Shown: positions 42,580 through 51,567 of the stretch, in pieces
Layout: each line of letters begins with the position of its first letter
Numbering within the stretch: the first letter of the stretch is position 1
Source of the DNA: JAJFIE01 sp964344255
GTDB lineage: Bacteria; Pseudomonadota; Alphaproteobacteria; Rhodospirillales; Casp-alpha2
Direction: 5' to 3'
DNA length: 64,000 nt
Assembly (NCBI GenBank): GCA_964344255.1
Contig: CAYFMQ010000001.1
Span: forward strand, 124,001-188,000
Notes under the pieces: generated by a model
The model's input: only the letters and a program-made list of their open reading frames with translations
Told to the model about the DNA's origin: nothing
Database searches by the model: none
Program-made: the position numbers and the translations under genes

Positions 42580-43758
42580 TCAACGCGGGAAATGCTGTTC
42601 GATGCGGTCGAAAGCCCCGTTAATGGCGTCTTCCTCGACACAGAAAGCCATACGCACATGATTTTCGCCGGAAGGGCCAAAAGCACTGCCGGGTGTGACG
42701 GTCACCTTTGCCTGTTCCAGCAGGTTGAGCGAGAAATCCTTTGAATCGGCATGTTCCACCAGGATACGCGGAAAGACGTAATAGGTCCCCTGGGGCTTCA
42801 CGTAATCGAAAACATGGGAAACGGCATCAAGCCGCTCGCAAATCAGATCCCGGCGACCGGCAAGGATGTCTTCGAAATTGTTCAGGTGATCCTTTTCGCC
42901 CCTTAGCGCGGCGAGTCCCGCCACCTGAGAAATACGGGGCGTGCAAATAATGGTTGCGTCATGGACTTTCAGGACATGTCGCTTCAGGCCTTCGGGCAAG
43001 ATCATGTAACCCAGCCGCCAACCGCTCATGGCGTAGGTTTTGGAAAAGGTAAACAGATAGGCGACGTTGTCCCGCAGTTCCTCGACGCTTGATAGATTGA
43101 AATAGCGTTCTGCGTTCTCGTACGTGAAGTGGCAGTAGGGATCGTCGAGCAGGATGATCAGGTTTTTTTCTTTGGCGATGGCACCGATCTGCCGCAACTC
43201 GCTTTCCGTGAAGATACGCCCCGTCGGATTTGACGGCGTGACCAGCAGGATGGCCTTGGTCCGCTCCGTTATCAGGTCCGGCAGTTTCTCCAGGTCCAGC
43301 GCCCAGCCGTCATTTTCCTTCAGCGGCCAGAAAACGGATACACCGCCTACCATGCGGATTTGCTGGAAATGAGAAGCAAATCCCGGGTCCGTAACGATGA
43401 TCTCGTCCCCAGGATCGAGCAACACATGGAACAGACTGTTAAGTCCCTGCATGTTGCCGCAGGTCACCATGACATGACGGTCCGCATCCACCGTGACGCC
43501 CGTGTGATCGGCATGGCATTGAACAACAGCTTCCCTGAGTTCCGGCAGGCCATCAGGCAGGGCGTACTTGCCGATGTCGGGGTCGGCCTCGATCTGTGCT
43601 TCCACTGCCCGTCGGATATGTTCCGGTGTACGAAAAGAAGGCAAGCCCCAGGCAAGGGACACGGCGTCCGGCACCTTTGCGCTCCGCATGGCCATGTCCT
43701 TGATTGCTGAAATAGACATGGCGGCGACGTTCTGTGAAATCCAGCGTTCCTGCGTCAT
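42580..43758 (-). CDS. Class I/II pyridoxal-phosphate aminotransferase
   Basis: The product of 392 residues has the fold type I aspartate-aminotransferase pattern: NPTGRIFTESEL (about residues 165-176), DDPYCHF (about residues 195-201), and TFSKTYAMSGWRLGY with the PLP-binding lysine (about residues 228-242). It moves amino groups between amino acids and 2-oxoacids. The ATG at 43758 was chosen because AAGGA lies ten bases upstream; the ATG at 43776 has no ribosome site. It is the first gene of the long minus-strand operon, facing the nqr operon across a shared promoter region. Confidence 0.88.
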   Translation of the reverse strand: MTQERWISQNVAAMSISAIKDMAMRSAKVPDAVSLAWGLPSFRTPEHIRRAVEAQIEADPDIGKYALPDGLPELREAVVQCHADHTGVTVDADRHVMVTCGNMQGLNSLFHVLLDPGDEIIVTDPGFASHFQQIRMVGGVSVFWPLKENDGWALDLEKLPDLITERTKAILLVTPSNPTGRIFTESELRQIGAIAKEKNLIILLDDPYCHFTYENAERYFNLSSVEELRDNVAYLFTFSKTYAMSGWRLGYMILPEGLKRHVLKVHDATIICTPRISQVAGLAALRGEKDHLNNFEDILAGRRDLICERLDAVSHVFDYVKPQGTYYVFPRILVEHADSKDFSLNLLEQAKVTVTPGSAFGPSGENHVRMAFCVEEDAINGAFDRIEQHFPR

Positions 43759-43831
43759 TTTCAAGCGTTCCTTCATTCGTTGAAAGAAACCATGACGGCA
43801 TTAAGTATGAAAAAATAAAAAAAGTTTCACA

Positions 43832-43845
43832 TTGATCAGGCTCAA
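43832..43845. promoter_or_regulatory. FNR/CRP-family box in the divergent aminotransferase-nqrA promoter
   Basis: TTGAT-CAGG-CTCAA matches the FNR/DNR consensus TTGAT-N4-ATCAA at nine of ten defined bases and lies in an 18-base perfect inverted repeat (CATTGA-N6-TCAATG). It is 73 bases from the aminotransferase start and 108 bases from nqrA. It could control either or both operons in response to oxygen or nitrogen oxides. Confidence 0.5.
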
Positions 43846-43953
43846 TGTTGAAAATGGAGATGCTGATAGGATGGCTATCGGAAGCAACATTGCTTTCGTA
43901 TGTGTGTTGTTTTGTGAATATGTAGATTTCTGATCTGGATATAGAGGCTTAAT

Positions 43954-45306
43954 TTGCCCATAAGGATCGTCAAAGGCCTGGATGTTCCCTTAGCCGGAGC
44001 ACCCAAGCAGGTTATAAGTGATGCCGCCGAGCCTGAGCACGTCGCCGTGTTGGGGGGTGATTATGTCGGCCTTCGTCCCCGCATGCTTGTAAACGAAGGA
44101 GATGCCGTAAAACTGGGCCAACCCCTGTTTACCGACCGCAAGCGGCCTGATCTTCTCTACACTTCTCCGGCAAGTGGCGTGGTGAGCGCCATCAACCGGG
44201 GGGCGAGACGTAGCCTGCTATCGGTCGTGATCGCCCTTGAAGGCAATGAAGAAGTCACGTTTCCGTCGCGGAACCAAAACAACCTCAACACTCTTGAAGC
44301 CGGGGACATAACGGATGCCCTGCTGCAATCCGGCCTCTGGACTGCCATACGGGAACGCCCGTTCAATCGCGCCGCCGATCCAAAGGGAACACCCTCCTCC
44401 ATCTTTGTCACGACCATGGATTCCAACCCACTCGCCGCCAATCCCAAGATCATTATAGACGAGCATACGGATGCTTACCTGGCCGGCCTCAGCCTTGTGG
44501 GGCGTTTGAGGGAGATTCCTGTTCATGTCTGCCAGTCGCCAGGCATTGAGTTTCCTGTCCCTGATATGGAGCGCCTCACGGTCAACGAATTTTCCGGTCC
44601 CCACCCCAGCGGCCTTGTCGGCACCCATATCCATCATCTCGATCCCTTGTGTCCGGGAAAATCCGTGTGGCACCTGAACTATCAGGATGTCATCGCCATC
44701 GGATATCAGTTTCTGACCGGCCGCATGTGGACGGAACGCATCATCTCCCTCGGCGGCCCCGCCGTAAATGAACCGCGTCTTGTCCGCACCCGTGCAGGCG
44801 CGGGGTTGAACGCACTCACACGTGAAGAGCTCTCTGACGGTAATGTTCGCCTTATATCGGGTTCCGTTCTCTCAGGCCGTCATGCGGAAGGCCCGGTTGC
44901 CTATCTGGGTCGCTATCATCATCAGGTGACGGCCATTGGCGAAGGTCTCGCCGATCCTGCGCCCAGCCGGTTAAAGCGTTTGTTGGGGTTGGCCGGCCCC
45001 TCGTTTTCCTTTTATCGGGCTGGCGGTGTCAATCGATCGCAAAAATTCGCTTTCGGCAGCAACAGGCGTGGCGATCCGACCGTCATGATACCCTATGGAG
45101 GTTACGAGCGGGTCATGCCCTTGGACATCCTGCCAACGCAACTGCTGCGCTCCCTGATTGTTGGTGACATCGAAACCGCCGAAGCGCTCGGCTGCCTGGA
45201 ACTGGATGAAGAAGACCTGGCGCTTTGCAGCTTTATCTGCCCGGCCAAGATGGAATACGAGCCCCTGTTGCGTGAAACGCTCGACAAGCTGGAACGGGGA
45301 GAATGA
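43954..45306 (+). CDS. nqrA: Na+-translocating NADH:quinone oxidoreductase subunit A
   Basis: A 450-residue cytoplasmic subunit that begins IRIVKGLDVPLAGAP and contains the NqrA/RnfC-type segments ADPKGTPSSIF and VGTHIHHLDP (about residues 147-233). It binds quinone-reaching elements of the complex. The start is a TTG with GAGG six bases upstream; no ATG is available near the conserved beginning. It heads the plus-strand nqrABCDEF-apbE-nqrM operon and overlaps nqrB by four bases. Confidence 0.95.
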   Translation: MPIRIVKGLDVPLAGAPKQVISDAAEPEHVAVLGGDYVGLRPRMLVNEGDAVKLGQPLFTDRKRPDLLYTSPASGVVSAINRGARRSLLSVVIALEGNEEVTFPSRNQNNLNTLEAGDITDALLQSGLWTAIRERPFNRAADPKGTPSSIFVTTMDSNPLAANPKIIIDEHTDAYLAGLSLVGRLREIPVHVCQSPGIEFPVPDMERLTVNEFSGPHPSGLVGTHIHHLDPLCPGKSVWHLNYQDVIAIGYQFLTGRMWTERIISLGGPAVNEPRLVRTRAGAGLNALTREELSDGNVRLISGSVLSGRHAEGPVAYLGRYHHQVTAIGEGLADPAPSRLKRLLGLAGPSFSFYRAGGVNRSQKFAFGSNRRGDPTVMIPYGGYERVMPLDILPTQLLRSLIVGDIETAEALGCLELDEEDLALCSFICPAKMEYEPLLRETLDKLERGE

Positions 45307-46469
45307 TGAACGCCCTGGTATCCACGTTGAGGAAACTTTATCCCTCAGAATCAGCCAACGGCAATGGCGCCTCCAGCATGACGCTGACTTCGGCAGGTCC
45401 ACACATCCGCGACGCCTTTAATCATTCTCTGGCTATGCGCCGCATGATCGTTGCCCTCGCACCCTGCATCCTGTGGGGACTCTACAACACCGGGCTACAG
45501 GCCAACCTCAACATGGCCCTGCTGGGCATCACTTCGGCGCCCGGCTGGCGGGGCGGAATCATGGATATGCTGGGACTGGGCTATAAACCGGCGAGCATTC
45601 TGTCCGCCATCGTGCACGGTGCGCTTTATTATCTGCCAGTATTCGTCGTGGTGCTTGTCGTCGGTGATTTCTGGGAACGCGTATTCGCCACCGTCAGGGG
45701 CCGTCCCCGTACTGAAGGGATTGTTGCTCTGGCCCTGCTGTTCAGCCTGATTTTGCCGCCAACCATTCCCTTATGGCAAGCCGGTCTCGGCATGACTTTC
45801 GGCGTCGTCATCGGCAAGGAGATATTCGGCGGCACCGGCAAGGGCATGCTCAACCCGGCGCTTACGGGGTTCGCTTTCCTGTATGTGACGTATCCCAAAG
45901 AAATGGTGATGGAGAGCACCTGGGCCGTTGCGGACGCCTTCACCAAGGCGACGTACCTGAGCTTCGCCCAGCAGCAGCGGCCAGAGGTCCTGGACTGGAT
46001 CGGCTCAAGCTGGGAAGTCGCCTTCCTGGGTTTCACCCCCGGCGGCTTCGGCACCACGTCCGTCGTCGCCGTATTGTTGGGAGCCGTTTTCCTGCTTTCC
46101 ACCCGCACCGTTTCCGGCCGCATTATTCTTGGCGTTCTCGCCGGAATGGTCGTAACGGCAATCGCCTTCAACAAGCTGGGTGACAGTTCCTTCGCCAGTC
46201 TTACCTGGAACTGGCATCTGGTATTGGGCAGCTTCGCCTTCGGAACGGTGTTCCTCGCCACCGATCCGTCCACGGCGGCCATGACCGACAAGGGCCGTTG
46301 GATATACGGGCTTCTGGTCGGCGCCCTGATTATCCTGTTCCGGGTCGCCAACAGCCATCACCCGGATGGCGTCATGTTCGCTGTCCTGCTCGGCAACATC
46401 TTTGCGCCGCTGATCGATTACCTGGTCATGCAGGCTGACATCCGCAGGAGGGCTCGACGTCATGACTGA
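45303..46469 (+). CDS. nqrB: Na+-translocating NADH:quinone oxidoreductase subunit B
   Basis: A 388-residue membrane subunit of the NqrB/RnfD family with about ten membrane segments. It has the GKEIFGGTGKGMLNPALTGFAFLYVTYP segment split across the central helices, and an FTKATYLSF motif whose threonine aligns with the FMN-binding threonine of NqrB. It forms part of the sodium channel and carries covalent FMN and riboflavin sites. Its ends overlap nqrA and nqrC. Confidence 0.95.
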   Translation: MMNALVSTLRKLYPSESANGNGASSMTLTSAGPHIRDAFNHSLAMRRMIVALAPCILWGLYNTGLQANLNMALLGITSAPGWRGGIMDMLGLGYKPASILSAIVHGALYYLPVFVVVLVVGDFWERVFATVRGRPRTEGIVALALLFSLILPPTIPLWQAGLGMTFGVVIGKEIFGGTGKGMLNPALTGFAFLYVTYPKEMVMESTWAVADAFTKATYLSFAQQQRPEVLDWIGSSWEVAFLGFTPGGFGTTSVVAVLLGAVFLLSTRTVSGRIILGVLAGMVVTAIAFNKLGDSSFASLTWNWHLVLGSFAFGTVFLATDPSTAAMTDKGRWIYGLLVGALIILFRVANSHHPDGVMFAVLLGNIFAPLIDYLVMQADIRRRARRHD

Positions 46470-47247
46470 TCGCGACACCCCCCTGAAAACCCTGCTGGTA
46501 ACCTTCTGCGTCGCACTGGTTTGTTCCATTCTCGTCGCCGGTGCGGCCGTTCTGCTGAAACCGCTGCAGGTCGCCAACAAGGAAGCCGAGCGTCAGGGCC
46601 ATATTACCGACATAATCGCCCGTCTGCCGGAGCTTGGATCGCGGCTGGAAAGCGATGCCGCCGTCACGCTGGAACCCAGGGTCGTCGATCTTGCCAGCGG
46701 CAACTACGCAACGGACATCGACGCCGAGACCTTTGATCAGCGCCTCGCCCGGCTCGACCCTGAGGCGAGCGTCCCCATATCGCCCGACCATGACGTCGCA
46801 GGGCTAAAGAACCGTGCACGCCATGCCGTCGTCTACGTGCTCAGCGAAAACGGAAGACCCAGGCTGGTCGTGCTGCCGGTCCACGGCAAGGGTTATGGTT
46901 CCACTTTGTATGGATACCTGGGCGTTCACGCAGACTTAAGCGCTGTCGTCGGCCTTAACTTCTACGAACACGCCGAAACGCCGGGTTTGGGCTCGTTGAT
47001 CGACGCACCGGCGTGGCGTGACCAATGGTTCGGCAAGAAGATTTACGACACCGGCGGCATCCTGCGCCTGGGCGTGGCCGAGACCGCGGTCGATCCGGCC
47101 TCTCCCGACGCGCCCTATCAGGTGGACGGTATTACCGGTGCGACGTGGACCAGCCACGGTGTCACCAACCTGCTGCGCTATTGGCTGGGCGAGAACGGCT
47201 TCGGGCCATACTTGAAGAGATTGCGAAAGGAGGCAGGGGCGTCATGA
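46462..47247 (+). CDS. nqrC: Na+-translocating NADH:quinone oxidoreductase subunit C
   Basis: The 261-residue product has one N-terminal membrane helix and a periplasmic FMN-binding domain. The flavinylation site is GITGATWTS near residue 225, where ApbE attaches FMN to the threonine. ApbE is encoded at the end of the same operon. It overlaps nqrB by eight bases and nqrD by four. Confidence 0.95.
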   Translation: MTDRDTPLKTLLVTFCVALVCSILVAGAAVLLKPLQVANKEAERQGHITDIIARLPELGSRLESDAAVTLEPRVVDLASGNYATDIDAETFDQRLARLDPEASVPISPDHDVAGLKNRARHAVVYVLSENGRPRLVVLPVHGKGYGSTLYGYLGVHADLSAVVGLNFYEHAETPGLGSLIDAPAWRDQWFGKKIYDTGGILRLGVAETAVDPASPDAPYQVDGITGATWTSHGVTNLLRYWLGENGFGPYLKRLRKEAGAS

Positions 47248-47939
47248 GTAGCTCATCCCTGAAACAGGCCCTGCTGACGCCGATCATTGACGGCAATCCC
47301 ATAACGCTGCAAGTGCTGGGCGTGTGTTCGGCCCTTGCCGTAACCAAGACTTTGGCCACGGCACTGATCATGTCGCTCGCGGTGACGGCAGTAATCACGA
47401 TCTCCAACGGCGCCGTCAGCGCCATCCGCATTCACATGCCCAGGAACGTGCGGCTGATCATCCAGATTACCATTATCGCAACGCTGGTCATTATGGTGGA
47501 CCAGATACTCAAGGCCTTTGCCTATGGGCTCAGCAAGCAGCTTTCCGTGTTTGTCGGCCTGATCATCACCAACTGCGTCATCCTGGGGCGGGCGGAAACC
47601 TACGCCATGAAAAACCGGGTCGCACATTCCATGCTGGACGGCCTGGGCAACGGGCTCGGCTATAGCTGGATACTGATTGCGGTCGGCTCGGTCCGGGAGA
47701 TTTTCGGCTCCGGCACCCTGTTGGGAATTGAAATTCTGCCGCTAGTCAGTAATGGCGGCTGGTACGAGCCGGCGGCCCTCATGCTGCTGCCGCCGAGCGC
47801 ATTCTTCATCATCGGCCTGCTGATCTGGGCCATCAGGAGCTGGCGGCCCGAGCAGGTCGAAGCGGATGAGTTTAAGGCAGAACCGCCGGAAACCAGGCCA
47901 TCCACTCCGGTCCCCGTCAACACGGGAGAAACGTCATGA
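47244..47939 (+). CDS. nqrD: Na+-translocating NADH:quinone oxidoreductase subunit D
   Basis: A 231-residue integral membrane subunit of the NqrD/RnfE family, with about six helices, including LGVCSALAVTKTLATAL and the ITNCVILGRAETYAMKN stretch (cysteine of the intramembrane iron centre). The C-terminal tail is longer than usual and charged (RPEQVEADEFKAEPPETRPS). The ATG at 47244 follows AAAGGAGG and overlaps the nqrC stop. Confidence 0.94.
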   Translation: MSSSSLKQALLTPIIDGNPITLQVLGVCSALAVTKTLATALIMSLAVTAVITISNGAVSAIRIHMPRNVRLIIQITIIATLVIMVDQILKAFAYGLSKQLSVFVGLIITNCVILGRAETYAMKNRVAHSMLDGLGNGLGYSWILIAVGSVREIFGSGTLLGIEILPLVSNGGWYEPAALMLLPPSAFFIIGLLIWAIRSWRPEQVEADEFKAEPPETRPSTPVPVNTGETS

Positions 47940-48547
47940 GCGCCTATTCCAGCCTGTTTATCCAGGCTTCGTTCGTCGAGAACCTGGCGCTTTCCTTCTT
48001 CCTTGGCATGTGCATGTTCCTGGCCGTCTCCAAGCGGGTGGAAACCGCCATCGGGCTGGGCGTCGCCGTGCTGGTGATCCAGAGCATCACCGTGCCGGTC
48101 AACCATCTGATCTATGAAAACCTGCTGAAAGCCGGCGCGCTGGACTGGGCCGGACTTGGGCACGTTGATTTGAGCTTCCTGATGCTGCTCAGCTTCATCG
48201 GCACCATTGCCGCCATGGTGCAGATCGTCGAGATGGTGCTGGAACGGTACCTGCCCGCAATGCATCAGGCCCTCGGTATCTACCTGCCGCTGTGCACGGT
48301 GAACTGCGCCATCCTGGGAGGATCGCTGTTCATGGTGGAGCGCAGCTATACCTTGGGTGAAAGCGTGGTCTACGGCATGGGCACCGGTTTCGGCTGGCTG
48401 CTCGCGATCTGCGCGCTGGCCGGTATCCGCGAGAAACTGAAATACAGCGACTGTCCGGAGGGCCTGCAGGGCATGGGCATTACGTTCATCGTCGTCGGGC
48501 TTATCTCGCTCGGCTTCCTGGGTTTCTCGGGAGTTCACGTGGGATGA
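47936..48547 (+). CDS. nqrE: Na+-translocating NADH:quinone oxidoreductase subunit E
   Basis: A 203-residue membrane subunit of the NqrE/RnfA family with six helices. It shows FVENLALSFFLGMCMFLAVS (about residues 12-31) and YLPLCTVNCAILGG (about residues 114-127), holding the cysteines that ligate the iron centre between NqrD and NqrE. It overlaps nqrD by four bases and precedes nqrF by 30 bases. Confidence 0.95.
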   Translation: MSAYSSLFIQASFVENLALSFFLGMCMFLAVSKRVETAIGLGVAVLVIQSITVPVNHLIYENLLKAGALDWAGLGHVDLSFLMLLSFIGTIAAMVQIVEMVLERYLPAMHQALGIYLPLCTVNCAILGGSLFMVERSYTLGESVVYGMGTGFGWLLAICALAGIREKLKYSDCPEGLQGMGITFIVVGLISLGFLGFSGVHVG

Positions 48548-48577
48548 GAAGGATCGATTGCAATATGAGGCAGTGTC

Positions 48578-49801
48578 ATGCTTGAGATCGGCTTAGGCGT
48601 TGGCTTTTTCACCGGCATCGTGGTGCTGCTGGCGTTGGTCATTCTTTCCGTACGCTCCTGTCTGATCGCCAAGGGTGACGTAACACTCATCATCAACGAC
48701 ACAGAAACGGCGGCTGCACCGTGTGGGTGCAATCTGCTCGATGCCCTGAACACACAAGGCGTCCACCTGCCGTCTGCTTGTGGCGGGGTCGGCACCTGCG
48801 GTCAGTGCCGCGTCCAGGTGCTCGAAGGCGGCGGCGACTTGTTACCCACGGAAAGATCCCGGATTTCCCGCCGTGAGGCAAAGGAAGGAACGCGCCTTGC
48901 CTGCCAGGTCAAGGTCCAGAACGATCTTCGTATACGGGTGCCGGAAGAGGTTTTCGGTGTCAGGGAATGGCAGTGCACAGTCCGCTCAAACGACAATATC
49001 GCCAGCATGATCAAAGAACTGGTGCTAGACCTGCCCGCCGGCGAAACCATCGACTTCCGTGCCGGTGGTTATATCCAGATTACCTGCCCACCCTACCAGG
49101 CGGATTTCAGGAGCTTCGATATTGCCGCAGACTATCAGGGCGAATGGGACCGGTTCGATTTGTGGCGTTACCGGGCGGGCACGAAAAAACCCGTGACCCG
49201 GGCTTATTCCATGGCGAATTATCCGGCGGAGAACGACGTCATTATGCTGAATGTACGCATCGCCGTGCCGCCACCGACCGCGGCGGAAGGCGTACCGCCG
49301 GGCGTGGTGTCATCCTACCTGTTCAACCTGAAACCCGGAGACACCGTTTCGGTGTCCGGCCCCTACGGTCATTTCTTCGCCAGCGAAACGGATGCGGAGA
49401 TGATCTTTATCGGTGGCGGTGTCGGCATGGCGCCTATGCGCTCGCACATTTTCGATCAACTCAAGCGTCTGGACAGCAAGCGCCCCATGTCTTTCTGGTA
49501 CGGTGCGAGAAATAAGCGCGAAATGCTCTACGCCGAAGACTTCAACGCCTTGCAGGCAGAGCACGAGAATTTCCGCTGGACAGTCGCCCTCTCGGAACCC
49601 GAGCCCGGCGACGAAGCGGATACGAAAACCGGCTTCATCCATGATGCCTTGCGCAAACTCTATCTCGAAAACCACCCTGCGCCTGAAGAGTGCGAATACT
49701 ACCTTTGCGGACCGCCGATGATGATAAAGGCCACCCTGCGCATGCTGGATAATCTCGGGGTCGATCCCGACAACATTTTCTTTGACGATTTCGGAGTATG
49801 A
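48578..49801 (+). CDS. nqrF: Na+-translocating NADH:quinone oxidoreductase subunit F
   Basis: The 407-residue NADH-oxidising subunit has an N-terminal membrane helix and a [2Fe-2S] ferredoxin domain (CGGVGTCGQC, about residues 69-78). The FAD domain shows RAYSMANYP (about residues 208-216), and the NAD domain GGGVGMAPMRSH and CGPPMM. It brings electrons from NADH into the complex. It overlaps apbE by four bases. Confidence 0.96.
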   Translation: MLEIGLGVGFFTGIVVLLALVILSVRSCLIAKGDVTLIINDTETAAAPCGCNLLDALNTQGVHLPSACGGVGTCGQCRVQVLEGGGDLLPTERSRISRREAKEGTRLACQVKVQNDLRIRVPEEVFGVREWQCTVRSNDNIASMIKELVLDLPAGETIDFRAGGYIQITCPPYQADFRSFDIAADYQGEWDRFDLWRYRAGTKKPVTRAYSMANYPAENDVIMLNVRIAVPPPTAAEGVPPGVVSSYLFNLKPGDTVSVSGPYGHFFASETDAEMIFIGGGVGMAPMRSHIFDQLKRLDSKRPMSFWYGARNKREMLYAEDFNALQAEHENFRWTVALSEPEPGDEADTKTGFIHDALRKLYLENHPAPEECEYYLCGPPMMIKATLRMLDNLGVDPDNIFFDDFGV

Positions 49802-50871
49802 CCATGTCACAGAAATCAACCCGTCGACGTTTCCTGAAACAGGCCGGCAGCCTGCCGTTGCTCAGCCCGTTTCTCACCCTCATGGCCTGTGACGGCGGGA
49901 CCAGGAGCCAGCAACTGAGCGAGTTTTCCGGTCCGACCATGGGAACGCGCTACTTGATCAAGATTACCGACAAGCCTTCCCATATCGATTTGAACCGCTT
50001 GCAGGTCGAAGTTGAACAGGTTCTGGAAACCGTCAATGCGCAGATGTCCACTTTCCGGGCGGATTCGGAGCTATCGCGCTTCAATGACTCCGCCGATGGG
50101 TCGTGGGTTTCCGTATCGGATGACACGTTGGCAGTCGTTGAGGCCGGACTTAAAACCAGTGAACTGACCGGCGGCGCCTTTGATCCCACGTTGGGAGCGT
50201 TGAGCGATCTCTGGGGCTTCGGCGCCGGGGGGCAGGGATATCGGGTGCCGACGGAAGTCCAGACGGACACAGCCCGCACCGGTCTTGGTTACCGGGCGAT
50301 CATCACAAATCACCAATCCGGCGCCATCTTGAAACGGGACTGGGCGGCCCGGCTCGACCTCTCCGGCATCGCCAAGGGCTTTGGCGTCGATAAGGTGGCC
50401 GCACACCTGGAAAGCGTAGGTATCGGCCATTATCTGGTTGATATCGGCGGCGAGCTTAAAGGCCGTGGTTGGAACCGGAACGGCGGCGCCTGGCGCATCG
50501 GTATTGAGCGCCCCGGGCACGCACCCGGCGCGTTACAGCGTATCGTTCGCCTGAACGGCAACGCCCTCGCAACGTCCGGTGATTACAGGATCTACTTCGA
50601 ACAGGACGGTGAGCGGTATTCCCATATCCTCGATCCCCGAAACGGCCGCTCCGTCAGAAATTCGCTGGTCTCCGTTACGGTGCTAGCCGAAACGGCCATG
50701 CAGGCTGATGCCTTGTCCACGGCATTCATGGTCATGGGACTAAAGCGTGGTCAGGTGTTGGCGGAAAAGGAAAATATCGCTGCCTTTTTCATTTCGGCTG
50801 ATGCAGTTTCCGGCAATATGGTTTTGCAGGAAACGGCGTCACCGGCATTCCGGCCTCATCTGGTCGGCTGA
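49798..50871 (+). CDS. apbE: FAD:protein FMN transferase (ApbE), lipoprotein
   Basis: A 357-residue protein with a Tat-like TRRRFLKQAG start and a lipobox ending LMAC (about residue 32), so it is probably a periplasmic lipoprotein. The ApbE domain shows GPTMGTRY (about residues 44-51), DLSGIAKGFGVDK (about residues 187-199) and DIGGELKGRG (about residues 214-223). It attaches FMN to threonines of NqrB and NqrC and may also flavinylate NosR. It is linked to nqrF by a four-base overlap. Confidence 0.95.
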   Translation: MTMSQKSTRRRFLKQAGSLPLLSPFLTLMACDGGTRSQQLSEFSGPTMGTRYLIKITDKPSHIDLNRLQVEVEQVLETVNAQMSTFRADSELSRFNDSADGSWVSVSDDTLAVVEAGLKTSELTGGAFDPTLGALSDLWGFGAGGQGYRVPTEVQTDTARTGLGYRAIITNHQSGAILKRDWAARLDLSGIAKGFGVDKVAAHLESVGIGHYLVDIGGELKGRGWNRNGGAWRIGIERPGHAPGALQRIVRLNGNALATSGDYRIYFEQDGERYSHILDPRNGRSVRNSLVSVTVLAETAMQADALSTAFMVMGLKRGQVLAEKENIAAFFISADAVSGNMVLQETASPAFRPHLVG

Positions 50872-50885
50872 AGGAGGAGGCGCCT

Positions 50886-51074
50886 ATGGAAACCCTGTTG
50901 CTCAGCTTTATCGTCGTCGCCCTTTCCATTCTCGGCATGGCCATCGGCGTACTAGCCGGGCGGGAGCCGCTTAAGGAAGGTGGCTGCGGCAAGGATTGCG
51001 GCAACGGCGGCTGCGGTGGCCTGAAACGATGCAAACGCAAACAGGCAGAAATGGAAGGGATACAGGTATCATGA
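50886..51074 (+). CDS. nqrM: NqrM, Na+-NQR maturation protein
   Basis: The 62-residue product has one N-terminal membrane helix (LLLSFIVVALSILGMAIGVL) and a short cysteine-rich tail with CGKDCGNGGCGGLKRC. This is the layout of NqrM, which is thought to deliver iron to the NqrD/NqrE centre. Its place right after apbE in an nqr operon is standard. AAGGAGG stands upstream of the ATG, and the stop overlaps the following CBS gene (ATGA). Confidence 0.9.
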   Translation: METLLLSFIVVALSILGMAIGVLAGREPLKEGGCGKDCGNGGCGGLKRCKRKQAEMEGIQVS

Positions 51075-51466
51075 GCACAAACCCGACTGTCCGTGACTAT
51101 ATGACCCCTGACGTGGTCAGCTTCCGACCCGGAACCGACGTACATGACGCCATCGGCATCCTTTTGCGGCATCAGGTTTCCGGCGCGCCCGTCCTGGATA
51201 AGGATGAAAACATCGTTGGCGTGTTGTCGATCAAGGATTGCCTGAATGTCGCCTTCAGCGCCAGCTATCACCGCGAACCTGGAGGGCGCGTATCGGACAT
51301 CATGTCCAGTCCGGTCCAGACCATCGACGCCGATAGTGACATCATCGAAGTGGCTGAATATTTCCTCAACAGCCAGTACCGCCGTTTTCCCGTTATCAGC
51401 AAGGGAAACCTCGTCGGCGTCATCAGCCGCTATGATGTGCTACGCGCCCTGGCGGACAACTGGTAG
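51071..51466 (+). CDS. CBS-domain pair protein
   Basis: The 131-residue product is made only of two CBS motifs: VRDYMTPDVVSFRPGTDVHD...GVLSIKDCL in the first half and VSDIMSSPVQTIDADSDIIE...GVISRYDVLRAL in the second. Such modules bind adenine nucleotides and sense energy status. It overlaps the nqrM stop by four bases, so it is probably expressed with the Na+-NQR operon and might tune it; the target is not known. Confidence 0.9.
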   Translation: MSTNPTVRDYMTPDVVSFRPGTDVHDAIGILLRHQVSGAPVLDKDENIVGVLSIKDCLNVAFSASYHREPGGRVSDIMSSPVQTIDADSDIIEVAEYFLNSQYRRFPVISKGNLVGVISRYDVLRALADNW

Positions 51467-51567
51467 CAGCCGGCGGCGATTTTACGCATCCCTGATGACA
51501 ATAATGACGCATTCCACTACCCTTGCACGGGGGTGGTATATGGTTATTCATAATCCGGGGAGACGTT

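Noticed and set aside
51523..51567. Longer N-terminus of the hybrid kinase from the TTG at 51523
   Set aside because: The TTG at 51568 has GGGGAG at good spacing and places basic residues directly before the first membrane helix.
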